This document shows positions 36,174 to 44,103 of a stretch of 64,000 bases of DNA, piece by piece; within the stretch, counting starts at the first letter, position 1, and the number at the start of each line of letters is the position of its first letter. The notes under the pieces were generated by a model that ran no database searches, was not told the origin of the DNA, and worked only from the letters and a program-made list of their open reading frames with translations. Source of the DNA: an uncultured Clostridium sp. GTDB lineage: Bacteria; Bacillota; Clostridia; Clostridiales; Clostridiaceae. The stretch is from contig NZ_CAKVJA010000003.1 of NCBI RefSeq assembly GCF_934754925.1, forward strand, positions 54,216-118,215, given 5' to 3'. A program made the position numbers and the translations under genes.

Positions 36174-37478
36174 TTATGATTGAGCTATATTCTTTTTCAT
36201 TGTATGCTTAATTTGTTCAAGTTTAGCTGAGTTCTCTACTCTTTGTGCCCTATTAGCTTCTTGAATAGCCTTAGTATCTTCTATTCCCTTCATTATTGTT
36301 TCAAAGGATTTCTCTAATGTAGAAATAGCTACTGAACTTCCTGATGCCATTCTTGCAATTTCTACTGACTGTCTAGCAGTATTTTGAGCGTTTCTCATAA
36401 TAAGTTCATTAGTCTTATCATCTAACTGCTTAATTGATTTAGCTTGAATTTCTTGTCTTTTTAATATAACAGCTTGTGCTAGGCATTGCTTAAATATTGG
36501 CAATGTAACTATGAATGATGAATTTATTTTTCTCATTAAATTAAAATTAGACATTTGTATAGTTTGAATCATAGGTGCTGCTTGAATTGCAACATTTTCT
36601 GCAATTTGAAGGTCATATACACGTTGTGATAACATCTCTTTGCTTATTTCAAGTTTTTGAGTTAACATATGCTTTTCTTCTTGGTTCATTGCAGTATTCA
36701 TTGATATTTGCTGTATATATGCATCTATTTCTTCTAATGCTAATTCTCCAGCAACAATATACTTCTCCAATAATTGATAATAATGAAGATTAGCATCATA
36801 TAATTTCTTTAAATTAGCATTTGATTCCCTAATATCATTTTCATATTTCTTTAATAATACATATACCTTTTCTACTTCATATCCCATAGTATCGTATTTT
36901 TGAAATAATTTAGCTACACTATTACCTACACCTTTCATAAGCTTAGATAACATAGATGGTTTTTCTACTCCTTCAAGTTCCTTAACGTCAAACTTATCCA
37001 TTATTTTAGTTAAGTTTACTAGCATTTCACTAGCTTCTTCTGATTTTACAGCCTTCATTGATTTTAATAATTCATCAGAAACCTTAGATATATTTTCACT
37101 TGCCTTTTGTCCAAACATAACTATTGAATTAGGATTTTGAATTTCTACTTCACTAGTAAGATCTTGAACCTCTTTCATTCCTCTTAATCTTTGCTTATAT
37201 TCTGATATAGTTGCCATATCAAAGTTATCATTTGGAATTTGTGTATTATCATTAGGATACATTCCCATTTCTCCTTGATAACCTATTTGAGGATTTGGAT
37301 ACATTCCTTGCTGTCCTTGGTAACCCATTTGTTGATTTGGATACATTCCTTGTTGGCCTTGATATCCCATTTGTTGGTTTGGGTAACCTCCTTGTTGACC
37401 TTGATATCCCATTTGTTGGTTTTCATATATATCCTCATTTAATGTTTGTCCAAACATATTATTATCATTATTATTCAT
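36174..37478 (-). CDS. TelA-like toxic anion resistance protein
   Basis: A 434-residue soluble, mostly helical protein of the TelA/KlaA family, linked to tellurite and other toxic-anion resistance by an unknown mechanism. The domain covers about 95-430 and is rich in long helices (QDLTSEVEIQNPNSIVMFG, then many coiled-coil-like stretches). Before it lies a tail of four 14-residue units of the type MGYQGQQGMYPNQQ (23-78), encoded by a 42-bp tandem repeat. GGAG precedes the ATG. It lies 25 bp after the YceG gene, so it belongs to the biosynthetic operon. Confidence 0.88.
   Translation of the reverse strand: MNNNDNNMFGQTLNEDIYENQQMGYQGQQGGYPNQQMGYQGQQGMYPNQQMGYQGQQGMYPNPQIGYQGEMGMYPNDNTQIPNDNFDMATISEYKQRLRGMKEVQDLTSEVEIQNPNSIVMFGQKASENISKVSDELLKSMKAVKSEEASEMLVNLTKIMDKFDVKELEGVEKPSMLSKLMKGVGNSVAKLFQKYDTMGYEVEKVYVLLKKYENDIRESNANLKKLYDANLHYYQLLEKYIVAGELALEEIDAYIQQISMNTAMNQEEKHMLTQKLEISKEMLSQRVYDLQIAENVAIQAAPMIQTIQMSNFNLMRKINSSFIVTLPIFKQCLAQAVILKRQEIQAKSIKQLDDKTNELIMRNAQNTARQSVEIARMASGSSVAISTLEKSFETIMKGIEDTKAIQEANRAQRVENSAKLEQIKHTMKKNIAQS
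37245..37412 (-). repeat. Four tandem 42-bp repeats in the telA-like gene
   Basis: Four 42-bp units encode the Gly-Tyr-Gln-rich tail. The middle two are closest; the last (IGYQGEMGMYPNDN) is the most worn. Copy number is likely to vary among strains. Confidence 0.9.
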
Positions 37479-37503
37479 ATAAATCTCTCCTTTTCTATTT
37501 TTT

Positions 37504-39048
37504 CTACCTTCTTAAAAATCTTGAAAAAACTCCTTGTTTTAAATTCATTAAATTATTATATTTTGAATCATACTTCATTACATCTAATCTAAAATTATTT
37601 AAAGCAGTAGCTTTTATTACATTATTAATATTAAATAAACCTGATGGGTTAAATATAACTATATCAATCCCTATAGTATGAAGGTATCCCAAAAGTATTT
37701 GCATAGATTCAGGCATTGTATTTTCATCTTCAAGATAAATTACTATTTTAGGTATAGCTGCTGTAAAATCAAAATTATCTATTAATCTAACAATACTTTC
37801 ATTTAACCCTAAAACTAATACTAATAATCTTAATATTTCTTCTTTAGTAAAAGTTCTATTAAATAATTCTGTATTGCTTATTGTTTCATTAAACTTTTTT
37901 AATAAAAAATTTTGAGTATCTTCGCTATATTTTGAAAATCTATATATAGGCAACTTTTTAAGTTCATCTATATCAAAAGAACCATCACTTAGTTGACAAA
38001 ACATAAGTTGGTACATATCATCTGTAAATTGCACATCTTCTGAGAAATATCTCCCATTAAAAACTAAAGTATTTGGTGATGATGTACAATATTTCACTAG
38101 CTTTTGATACTCAAATTCATCACTATATATTCCATCTATCTTTTTAAAGAAACACGGAACCTGAACGGTATTACCTTCAACCTTAAATCCACTTCTCAAT
38201 TTACAGGGCTCATTCCAATAAATATAAATATCTTCTAATATTGTGTCTAGTAAAATACTCTTTGTATATCCTTTTCTAAACTGCCACGGTTTAAACATTC
38301 CAGTATTAGAAAAAAGCTGTTCTTCTATATCTCTTTGAATTTGCTTAGTAACAGTTTCAAAATTATCAATTACCTTCCCCTTGCTAGCTCTTTCTTTAAA
38401 AGATTCAACACTTAAAATCCCCATACTTTTTATACATTGACTTAGACCTGCATCATCAATTTCATTCCATAACTCTTCTTTTAATGGATTAATATAAATA
38501 ACATCAAAGCCCATTTTATAAAGCATAATTAGAAAATATATTTCATGTCTTTCAATATTGCCGTAATAAACACACTTTGGATTAATGCTAGCATCATATT
38601 TTATATCTTTAGCATAGGTATAAGTCCAAACAATTAATTTAGTTATAAAATTATTTCTTACATTATCATTAAAGAAATTTTCCTTGCTACAAGCAATCGG
38701 TATAACATATTCTAATGCACTTAAAAACTTAAAATTTACTTCAAAATCATCAAATATCGTTATATCTTGTGTAGTCATTTTATAAACATCCATTGAGGCA
38801 AGTTCATTAAAAATATACTGAATCAATTCCATTTCACCGCTTAAAGGAATAGAATTATCAAATATAATACATTTATCTTCCTCTTCTATAAACTTACTTT
38901 CAATAGTCTTAATAAAATCATTATATTTAGAACTATCATCTACACCTATAAATCTATAAAAATATGGCTTAAACTTATTATATGTATCTTCTCTTTCATA
39001 AATAGTTCTAAACATATAACTTGTTATGTTTCTTAAATTTATAGCCAT
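37504..39048 (-). CDS. YceG-family protein of the Ter locus
   Basis: A 514-residue soluble protein matching the YceG family of Ter stress loci (as in the Bacillus subtilis yceC-yceI region), predicted to belong to the linked biosynthetic module. No catalytic motif is obvious. Mixed alpha/beta segments include VIYINPLKEELWNE (about 179-192) and IDIVIFNPSGLFNIN near residue 475, which look like paired Rossmann-like halves. The pattern of Asn and Asp near strand ends is consistent with that. It lies between the HAD gene (110 bp upstream) and the TelA-like gene. Function remains unknown. Confidence 0.75.
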   Translation of the reverse strand: MAINLRNITSYMFRTIYEREDTYNKFKPYFYRFIGVDDSSKYNDFIKTIESKFIEEEDKCIIFDNSIPLSGEMELIQYIFNELASMDVYKMTTQDITIFDDFEVNFKFLSALEYVIPIACSKENFFNDNVRNNFITKLIVWTYTYAKDIKYDASINPKCVYYGNIERHEIYFLIMLYKMGFDVIYINPLKEELWNEIDDAGLSQCIKSMGILSVESFKERASKGKVIDNFETVTKQIQRDIEEQLFSNTGMFKPWQFRKGYTKSILLDTILEDIYIYWNEPCKLRSGFKVEGNTVQVPCFFKKIDGIYSDEFEYQKLVKYCTSSPNTLVFNGRYFSEDVQFTDDMYQLMFCQLSDGSFDIDELKKLPIYRFSKYSEDTQNFLLKKFNETISNTELFNRTFTKEEILRLLVLVLGLNESIVRLIDNFDFTAAIPKIVIYLEDENTMPESMQILLGYLHTIGIDIVIFNPSGLFNINNVIKATALNNFRLDVMKYDSKYNNLMNLKQGVFSRFLRR

Positions 39049-39158
39049 TTTACAAATTAACCTCTTACTTTCTTAAAATAAACCTTCCATCTAAATTTTA
39101 ACCTATTTCATACTTTCCTTTCAACTTTTTCCTTCTTTTACTCCATTGGTTCTACTTT

Positions 39159-39926
39159 TTACATAATAATTTTATTTATATAATCTAAAATTTCTTCTGT
39201 AGCATGTATTTTGCTTTTTTCAGTTATTATAGCCTTTTCATGTTTGAAAGAACTATGCTTAGGTAAAATCGTTATTCCTCTACTAGTAAACTCTCTATCA
39301 ACCTCTGTATCACCAGATGTAATTAATTTCTTTATATTAAACCTTTCAATAATATAATCCACAGCATATACCTTGTTTATTCTATTATGAATAATAAATA
39401 TCTTAGCTTCTATTCTTAAGACATTAATATTTTTACCAAACTTATTATTTATTATATTGTAAAGTTTCTCTGCTTCATATGAGTCTATGCATTTTACAGT
39501 AATATAAGAATCTTCAATATTCCTTATTTCTATAACTCCTATACGCTCTTTATATTCTTTTTTTAATTTTTCAAGATAATTAATATTTTCATTCAATTCA
39601 TCTTGATTACATAAAGATTTCATTTGCTTGTCCCAAGCTTCATCAAGTTTTCCATCAATGTAAATTTGAGCTCCATTTGTACATATTATAATTTGGGGAT
39701 TGTAATCTCTTATAAAATCAACTCTTAATGTCTGATTAATATTCCTCATAGTACATGGTATAAAAATAAACTCTTCTCTTTTTAACAACTCCTGTAGCTT
39801 ATCATAAGCATAATCAGTCATATAGGTTATCTCTTTATCACCAAGCTTTTCTACACACTTATAACCTCTGTGTTTAGAATGTATAATTGTTCTATCTAAA
39901 TCCGTAATAAAAAATATTTTCTCCAT
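39159..39926 (-). CDS. HAD-superfamily phosphatase of the Ter module
   Basis: A 255-residue HAD hydrolase. Motif I is FITDLDRTIIHS (nucleophile Asp9, acid Asp11). Motif II Thr lies in IPCTMRN. Motif III and IV lie near KVYAVDYII and TSGDTEVDREF, where the acidic Asp residues bind Mg2+. The cap looks like the C2b type of sugar-phosphate phosphatases. Its ATG directly abuts the stop of the PRTase gene (TAAATG), so the two are co-translated. In the predicted pathway it would remove phosphate from a nucleotide-like intermediate. Confidence 0.85.
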   Translation of the reverse strand: MEKIFFITDLDRTIIHSKHRGYKCVEKLGDKEITYMTDYAYDKLQELLKREEFIFIPCTMRNINQTLRVDFIRDYNPQIIICTNGAQIYIDGKLDEAWDKQMKSLCNQDELNENINYLEKLKKEYKERIGVIEIRNIEDSYITVKCIDSYEAEKLYNIINNKFGKNINVLRIEAKIFIIHNRINKVYAVDYIIERFNIKKLITSGDTEVDREFTSRGITILPKHSSFKHEKAIITEKSKIHATEEILDYINKIIM

Positions 39927-41006
39927 TTATCTTTCATTAATTATTGAAATACAATTATATTCGCTATCTTTATATTCAATAACTTTTACTCCTTTTTCCT
40001 CTGCTAACTTAAGTATATGCTCTATATTTTTATCACTCTTATTTTTAACTAATACAACTCTCGGATCTCTTCTTAATAAAACTCTAGCTGATTCTCCCAC
40101 ACTTAACTTAATATTATTTATGTTATTAACATCATATAATTCTCTTATCTTACTAACAATCTTCATTGAATACTCTTTATCTATATTTTCCAAAACTAAA
40201 TCTTCATATTTAATGCTTATTTTTTTAAATTCATTATCTATCTTATCAATAAAATATTGTGAGTAATCTTCATCCTTTAAATAATATAAAGTCTTAGCTC
40301 CATGAAACTCATCCTTACCAATATATTTTTCATTATGAATAGTTCTACTTATCAATCCACTTACCGTTGAGTTTAAACAACAAGTCGCTATTCCAAAGTC
40401 CTCCCTTGTTCCACACACTTTACATAACTTTGCTGGATCTGAAATAACAGCTAATGAACTATCTATATTAGTTTTATTTTTATTATTAAAATCATCTATA
40501 GATTTATTTAATTCTTTTGTTATAGATCCTTTTCCAGTCCATCCATCAACAAATTGTATATTTGCTTCCCTATGTTCACTTAAAATATATTTCAATGCAT
40601 TAGAATCTATACCCTTATCTCTTATAATAGATATACTATAGTGTGGTATATCTACTTTATATTTTAACTTCAGATATTTTCTAATTAATATTCCATAGGG
40701 AGTTCCTGCTCTAGCTAACGAAACAATTACCAACTTATTACCTTTTTGCCTATATATTATCTCGGATATCTTTGCAACATAATATGCAATTAATTTCTTA
40801 TCTCTATTTAAGATATTAAGAAATATATTTTTAATATCTTTACTTGGTATACTTTCTTTTGAAATCATTTCAGAATAGCTTACTCCGCTTCTTATTAATT
40901 CCTCTTTTTCTTGAATTGTGATTTCCTGTATTTTATCAGTTAAATCCTTAAGCAAAAATATGCAATCATCTTTATAACTATGTTTAACTAAATTTATATT
41001 CTCCAT
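39927..41006 (-). CDS. Ter-module phosphoribosyltransferase-like protein with Pelota-like tail
   Basis: A 359-residue protein of the family annotated as StiP or PRTase_1. An orotate-PRTase-like Rossmann core lies at about 85-220 (LVIVSLARAGTPYGILIRKYL, then QFVDGWTGKGSITKEL, which resembles a PRPP loop). A region with CKVCGTREDFGIATCCLNSTVSG (about 196-219) has four Cys that could bind metal. The C-terminal 75 residues (SVGESARVLLRRDPR..., KLAEEKGVKVIEY) match the Pelota/L7Ae-like RNA-binding fold. It starts 5 bp after the next upstream gene. The PRTase activity and RNA binding are family predictions. Confidence 0.8.
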   Translation of the reverse strand: MENINLVKHSYKDDCIFLLKDLTDKIQEITIQEKEELIRSGVSYSEMISKESIPSKDIKNIFLNILNRDKKLIAYYVAKISEIIYRQKGNKLVIVSLARAGTPYGILIRKYLKLKYKVDIPHYSISIIRDKGIDSNALKYILSEHREANIQFVDGWTGKGSITKELNKSIDDFNNKNKTNIDSSLAVISDPAKLCKVCGTREDFGIATCCLNSTVSGLISRTIHNEKYIGKDEFHGAKTLYYLKDEDYSQYFIDKIDNEFKKISIKYEDLVLENIDKEYSMKIVSKIRELYDVNNINNIKLSVGESARVLLRRDPRVVLVKNKSDKNIEHILKLAEEKGVKVIEYKDSEYNCISIINER

Positions 41007-41011
41007 AATCT

Positions 41012-42175
41012 CTAAACCCTTACCGCAATCATATTGTTTGTTAATTTAATATTTAAATCATCTTCTGTTATTAAAATCACCTTATCATATTTTTTTTCAA
41101 TTTCACTTTTATTATAAAAATAATACTTTATCCCTTTATGATAAAATACATGTTTTTCTTTTATAGGATATCCATCAACATCATCACAATAAATTGGACT
41201 TCTTGTAGTACTTTTAAAATATACATCTCCCTTTATATAGGATGCTATTCTACAAGGAATATATATATTTTCTCCATGTCCTAATACTAATATTTTTTTA
41301 TTACTTCCAATGAAATCTTCAAGCCTATTAGCTATATCTTTACACTTACTCTCTAATGCTTGTATTTCATTAAAATCTACTCCAAATCTTCCTGTATGTA
41401 ATAAATAACTTTCAACTTCTTTTTCATAGTTTGTCTTTAGATCTATCCTATCTAAAGCATTATAATTTAAAACATCAGTAGTATCATTTATTACATTATC
41501 ATTATTATCCATATAAGTAGTTGTATCCTTTATTTTTATATCTCCTGATATTAATGATAAAACCTCTACATTAATATTTTCTTTATTTACTAAATCATCA
41601 TATACCTTCCTATGCTCTTCATTTCTCCAATCTAAAATACTTACTATAATGAATTTTTTTGCATTAGTAACCTCTTTTAATTCCTTTATTATGTTTATCA
41701 TAGATTTTCCAGTTGTTATCTCATCATCTACTAAAATTATTTTTTCTGAATTAATAAGTTTGTCCTTATCTAATGGAAAACATTTATGGGTTGTTGCATG
41801 AGAATGCTCTTCCTCAAATTTCAAAATAGATTTTATCTCTTTTATATCCTCTCTAGTAGTAGTGAGGTAATAAGAATTTTGAATATATGATGCTACAGCC
41901 ATTCCTAATCCTGTTGCTGTTTCAGCAAACCCTAATACACATATTTTTTCATTATTTTTATAGCTTTCTCCTTTTTCTTCTTTATTAAAAATTAATCCAG
42001 CTAACTTGCAACCTATTTCTTTACATACACTAGGTTTAGCTTCAATATGCTTTCCTAACACCTTACTTATAAACAAAAAATTTCTTTTTTCATTATTAAT
42101 TCTTTTTCCCATTACTATTAAATCATTTAAATTTAAATTATATTTATTCTTTCTTATATTAATGTCTACACTCAT
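41012..42175 (-). CDS. Ter-module phosphoribosyltransferase with TRSP domain
   Basis: A 387-residue protein. An N-terminal PRTase_2 domain (about 20-230) has the PRPP-binding loop KIILVDDEITTGKSMINII and the FAETATGLGMAVA strand. The C-terminal TRSP domain (about 255-387) includes TGRFGVDF, VLGHGENIYIPCRIA and STTRSPIYCDDVDGYPI, the Thr-Arg-Ser-Pro stretch that names it. It is coupled to the PRTase_1 gene (5 bp) and follows the lyase gene (24 bp). Ribosylation of a base-like substrate is the expected reaction. Confidence 0.85.
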   Translation of the reverse strand: MSVDINIRKNKYNLNLNDLIVMGKRINNEKRNFLFISKVLGKHIEAKPSVCKEIGCKLAGLIFNKEEKGESYKNNEKICVLGFAETATGLGMAVASYIQNSYYLTTTREDIKEIKSILKFEEEHSHATTHKCFPLDKDKLINSEKIILVDDEITTGKSMINIIKELKEVTNAKKFIIVSILDWRNEEHRKVYDDLVNKENINVEVLSLISGDIKIKDTTTYMDNNDNVINDTTDVLNYNALDRIDLKTNYEKEVESYLLHTGRFGVDFNEIQALESKCKDIANRLEDFIGSNKKILVLGHGENIYIPCRIASYIKGDVYFKSTTRSPIYCDDVDGYPIKEKHVFYHKGIKYYFYNKSEIEKKYDKVILITEDDLNIKLTNNMIAVRV

Positions 42176-42199
42176 AGTCTATCCCCTTTTATATCACTT

Positions 42200-43312
42200 T
42201 TATAACACTTCTATAGATTTACTACTAAAATTACTTTCCTTATATAACTCCTCATATGATATTCCTTCATTTAAAACTCCAAAAATTTCAGCTCTATTCA
42301 TAACCTTCTTAGCCCAATTAAAATGTGGTTTTACCTCATTCATCTTATTGCCACCATAACCTTTAAATACGCCTCCATCTTCCAAAGAACTAATTATACT
42401 TTTAGCATCTATATATTCCTCATAAGTAACTGTATATAATGAATTCACATATTTTATTTGACTTGGATGAATTATTGTTTTACCACAAAATCCATTTTCC
42501 TTATCACTTTTTATTTCATTTATCAAACCAGAAACCTCCTTAGATTTTATATCTTCAGAAAAATATTCCCAAACTGGTGCTGAAATAACGTAATCTTCTC
42601 CATCTCTTGAAAACATATTTATAATATCAATTAGACAATCCGATACTACCCTTACATTATAAATACTAGAATCAATACTTCTCCTTAATCCAAATTTAGA
42701 AGAAAAATCAGTACCTCCAACTCTAATATTTAAAATAATATCTGAATAATCGTCTACTATTTGTTTTATATTAATTAATTCTTGAATCCTAGTTTCTTTA
42801 TAAACAATAGCCTCACTCTCTAAAATGGGCATAGCATATAAAACTTCATTATACTTTTCAGAAATCCTCTTTGTATATTCAAGATAAGCTATTGAATTTT
42901 TTGAGGTAAATTTCGGAAAAATAAATCCAGTAATATATCTAAAATGATCAGCTCTTAACTTTGAAGTGAATCTAAGAAATTGATTATAGTTTCTTACCCT
43001 AAAAAAAATAAGTGGAATATTATTTGTAACCTCTATATTGCTAATATACTTTACTAAATTATCAAGCATGTTAACTACATTATTCTCTGCATCCTCAACC
43101 TCACCATCTCTAGTTGCATCCTCAAAACAAATAGAAATTGCACCTAACTCATTAAACTCTCCATTAATTATCTTTTCATAAAAATTCTTTTCTCCATTCA
43201 TATATAAATTAGCACCTACTGCATATTTTAATATATCTTTATTCGAATTCTTATTAAACTCTACTGGCTCTTTATAGAATAGATCTTTTTTATATTCATT
43301 TAAATATCTCAA
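42200..43312 (-). CDS. HpcH/HpaI-type C-C bond lyase of the Ter module
   Basis: A 370-residue TIM-barrel enzyme of the aldolase/citrate lyase beta family. Signs are the start GAISICFEDATRDGEVEDAE with acidic metal ligands, PLIFFRVRN (the Arg of the barrel), LNIRVGGTDFSSKFGLRR, and GFCGKTIIHPSQIKYVN near the C-terminus. It is first gene of the module and begins with TTG at 43312. AAAGGAG 9 bases upstream supports that start, and no ATG lies nearby. An extended -10 promoter lies at 43374-43382. It presumably makes or splits a carbon skeleton for the unknown metabolite. Confidence 0.85.
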   Translation of the reverse strand: MRYLNEYKKDLFYKEPVEFNKNSNKDILKYAVGANLYMNGEKNFYEKIINGEFNELGAISICFEDATRDGEVEDAENNVVNMLDNLVKYISNIEVTNNIPLIFFRVRNYNQFLRFTSKLRADHFRYITGFIFPKFTSKNSIAYLEYTKRISEKYNEVLYAMPILESEAIVYKETRIQELINIKQIVDDYSDIILNIRVGGTDFSSKFGLRRSIDSSIYNVRVVSDCLIDIINMFSRDGEDYVISAPVWEYFSEDIKSKEVSGLINEIKSDKENGFCGKTIIHPSQIKYVNSLYTVTYEEYIDAKSIISSLEDGGVFKGYGGNKMNEVKPHFNWAKKVMNRAEIFGVLNEGISYEELYKESNFSSKSIEVL

Positions 43313-43373
43313 TTATTTATACTCCTTTATAATACCTGTTAATTACTTTTATGCAATATTTAAGTACTCTATA

Positions 43374-43382
43374 ATTATAGCA
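43374..43382 (-). promoter_or_regulatory. Extended -10 promoter of the Ter biosynthetic operon
   Basis: TGCTATAAT on the minus strand (TGn plus TATAAT) lies about 62 bp upstream of the TTG start of the lyase gene; the -35 region is weak, as is usual for extended -10 promoters. Confidence 0.6.
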
Positions 43383-43436
43383 AAATAATTAATATATTGT
43401 ATAAATATAATATTAATATTTTATTATTTTCTTTTT

Positions 43437-43471
43437 AAAAAAAGAGATGCTTAACTTACATCTCCTTTTTT
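43437..43471 (-). terminator. Terminator of the short-ORF transcript
   Basis: A 12-bp stem with a one-base bulge (AAAAAAAGAGATG with CATCTCCTTTTTTT) ends in T residues on the minus strand, separating the short ORFs from the lyase gene. Confidence 0.8.
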
Positions 43472-43479
43472 TATTTTCA

Positions 43480-43617
43480 TTAAATTACTTTATTGAATAA
43501 TCTTTTTATTAGACTATATTTTCTACTATTTATATTTAAATCTTTATCATTTGCAATAGATTTTACAATATAATTACCAATTACCATTGCAATATTGTAG
43601 TCGTATAATGGTGTCAT
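43480..43617 (-). CDS. Short ORF, 45 residues (MTPLYDYNIAM...)
   Basis: A small unannotated frame beginning ATG at 43617, with AAGGAGG placed 8 bases before it. It encodes 45 residues: a mildly hydrophobic N-terminal half (AMVIGNYIVKSIA) and a basic C-terminal tail (KYSLIKRLFNKVI) that could form an amphipathic helix. The ribosome site lies inside the preceding short ORF. A terminator follows. No family was recognised. Confidence 0.5.
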   Translation of the reverse strand: MTPLYDYNIAMVIGNYIVKSIANDKDLNINSRKYSLIKRLFNKVI

Positions 43618-43681
43618 AACATCTACCTCCTTTTTTATTTAATTTTATTTGTGTAGTACCACCTTTAAAGTAATTACTCAT
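43574..43681 (-). CDS. Short ORF, 35 residues (MSNYFKGGTTQ...)
   Basis: A small frame from ATG 43681, preceded by AAAGGAG at 8 bases. It encodes 35 residues with two cysteines (RCYDTIIRLQYC) and a C-terminal Trp, ending GNW. It overlaps the 45-residue frame by 44 bases in another frame. Its N-terminal part (IKLNK) echoes the 25-residue peptide encoded upstream (IELNK). Function is unknown. Confidence 0.4.
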   Translation of the reverse strand: MSNYFKGGTTQIKLNKKGGRCYDTIIRLQYCNGNW

Positions 43682-43716
43682 TTTATTTTCTCCTTTATTA
43701 AAATTTTTTATATAAA

Positions 43717-43743
43717 AATGACCATGGTTTTTCCATGGTCATT
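43717..43743 (-). terminator. Hairpin after the first short ORF
   Basis: A perfect 11-bp stem (AATGACCATGG and complement, 5-base loop) is followed by TTTTTATA on the minus strand; it separates the first short ORF from the other two. Confidence 0.75.
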
Positions 43744-43837
43744 AAAATATTATTAAAAACAATATAAAATACCATGAATACGATAACTCATGATATATAC
43801 TATGATAAATTATTAAGATTCACTAAAAAATGTACAA

Positions 43838-43915
43838 CTATTCCATAGGTAGAGCTATCATATAAAATTTATTATTAACTTTATTTAATTCTATTTTTTT
43901 TATATTATTAAACAT
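43838..43915 (-). CDS. Short ORF, 25 residues (MFNNIKKIELN...)
   Basis: A 25-residue frame from ATG 43915, with AAGGAGG 8 bases upstream; the leader AAATAAAAAGGAGGTAGA is almost identical to that of the 45-residue frame. The peptide has a basic N-terminal half and a hydrophobic end (FYMIALPME). Function is unknown. Confidence 0.45.
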   Translation of the reverse strand: MFNNIKKIELNKVNNKFYMIALPME

Positions 43916-44015
43916 AAACTCTACCTCCTTTTTATTTCATTATATATATTATGCTATTAATTTATATTTGATACTTTTTTTCATTTTAAATTATAATTTT
44001 TATTATTTATCCATA

Positions 44016-44080
44016 TTTAACTTGCTTCTTATATGTTAATATAATAATTAAGTACTTCATAAATGAAGAATTTAATTATT
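44016..44080 (+). promoter_or_regulatory. Promoter and overlapping dyad of the PilZ glycosyltransferase
   Basis: TTTAAC (44016-44021), an 18-base spacer and TATAAT (44040-44045) could form a promoter. A nested dyad, AATAATTAA...CTTCAT-AA-ATGAAG...TTAATTATT (44043-44080), covers its -10 and start region, placing it as an operator or a leader hairpin. Confidence 0.5.
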
Positions 44081-44103
44081 ATTAATATAAAGGAGGCAAC
44101 TAT

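Noticed and set aside
37245..37412. 42-bp repeats as an intergenic repeat or CRISPR
   Set aside because: They lie inside the TelA-like coding frame, have no spacers and preserve the frame.
43640..43681. T-box-like motif (GGTGGTACTACAC) on the minus strand
   Set aside because: No stem I, specifier loop or terminator/antiterminator pair is seen, and no amino-acid gene follows; the bases are coding in a short ORF.
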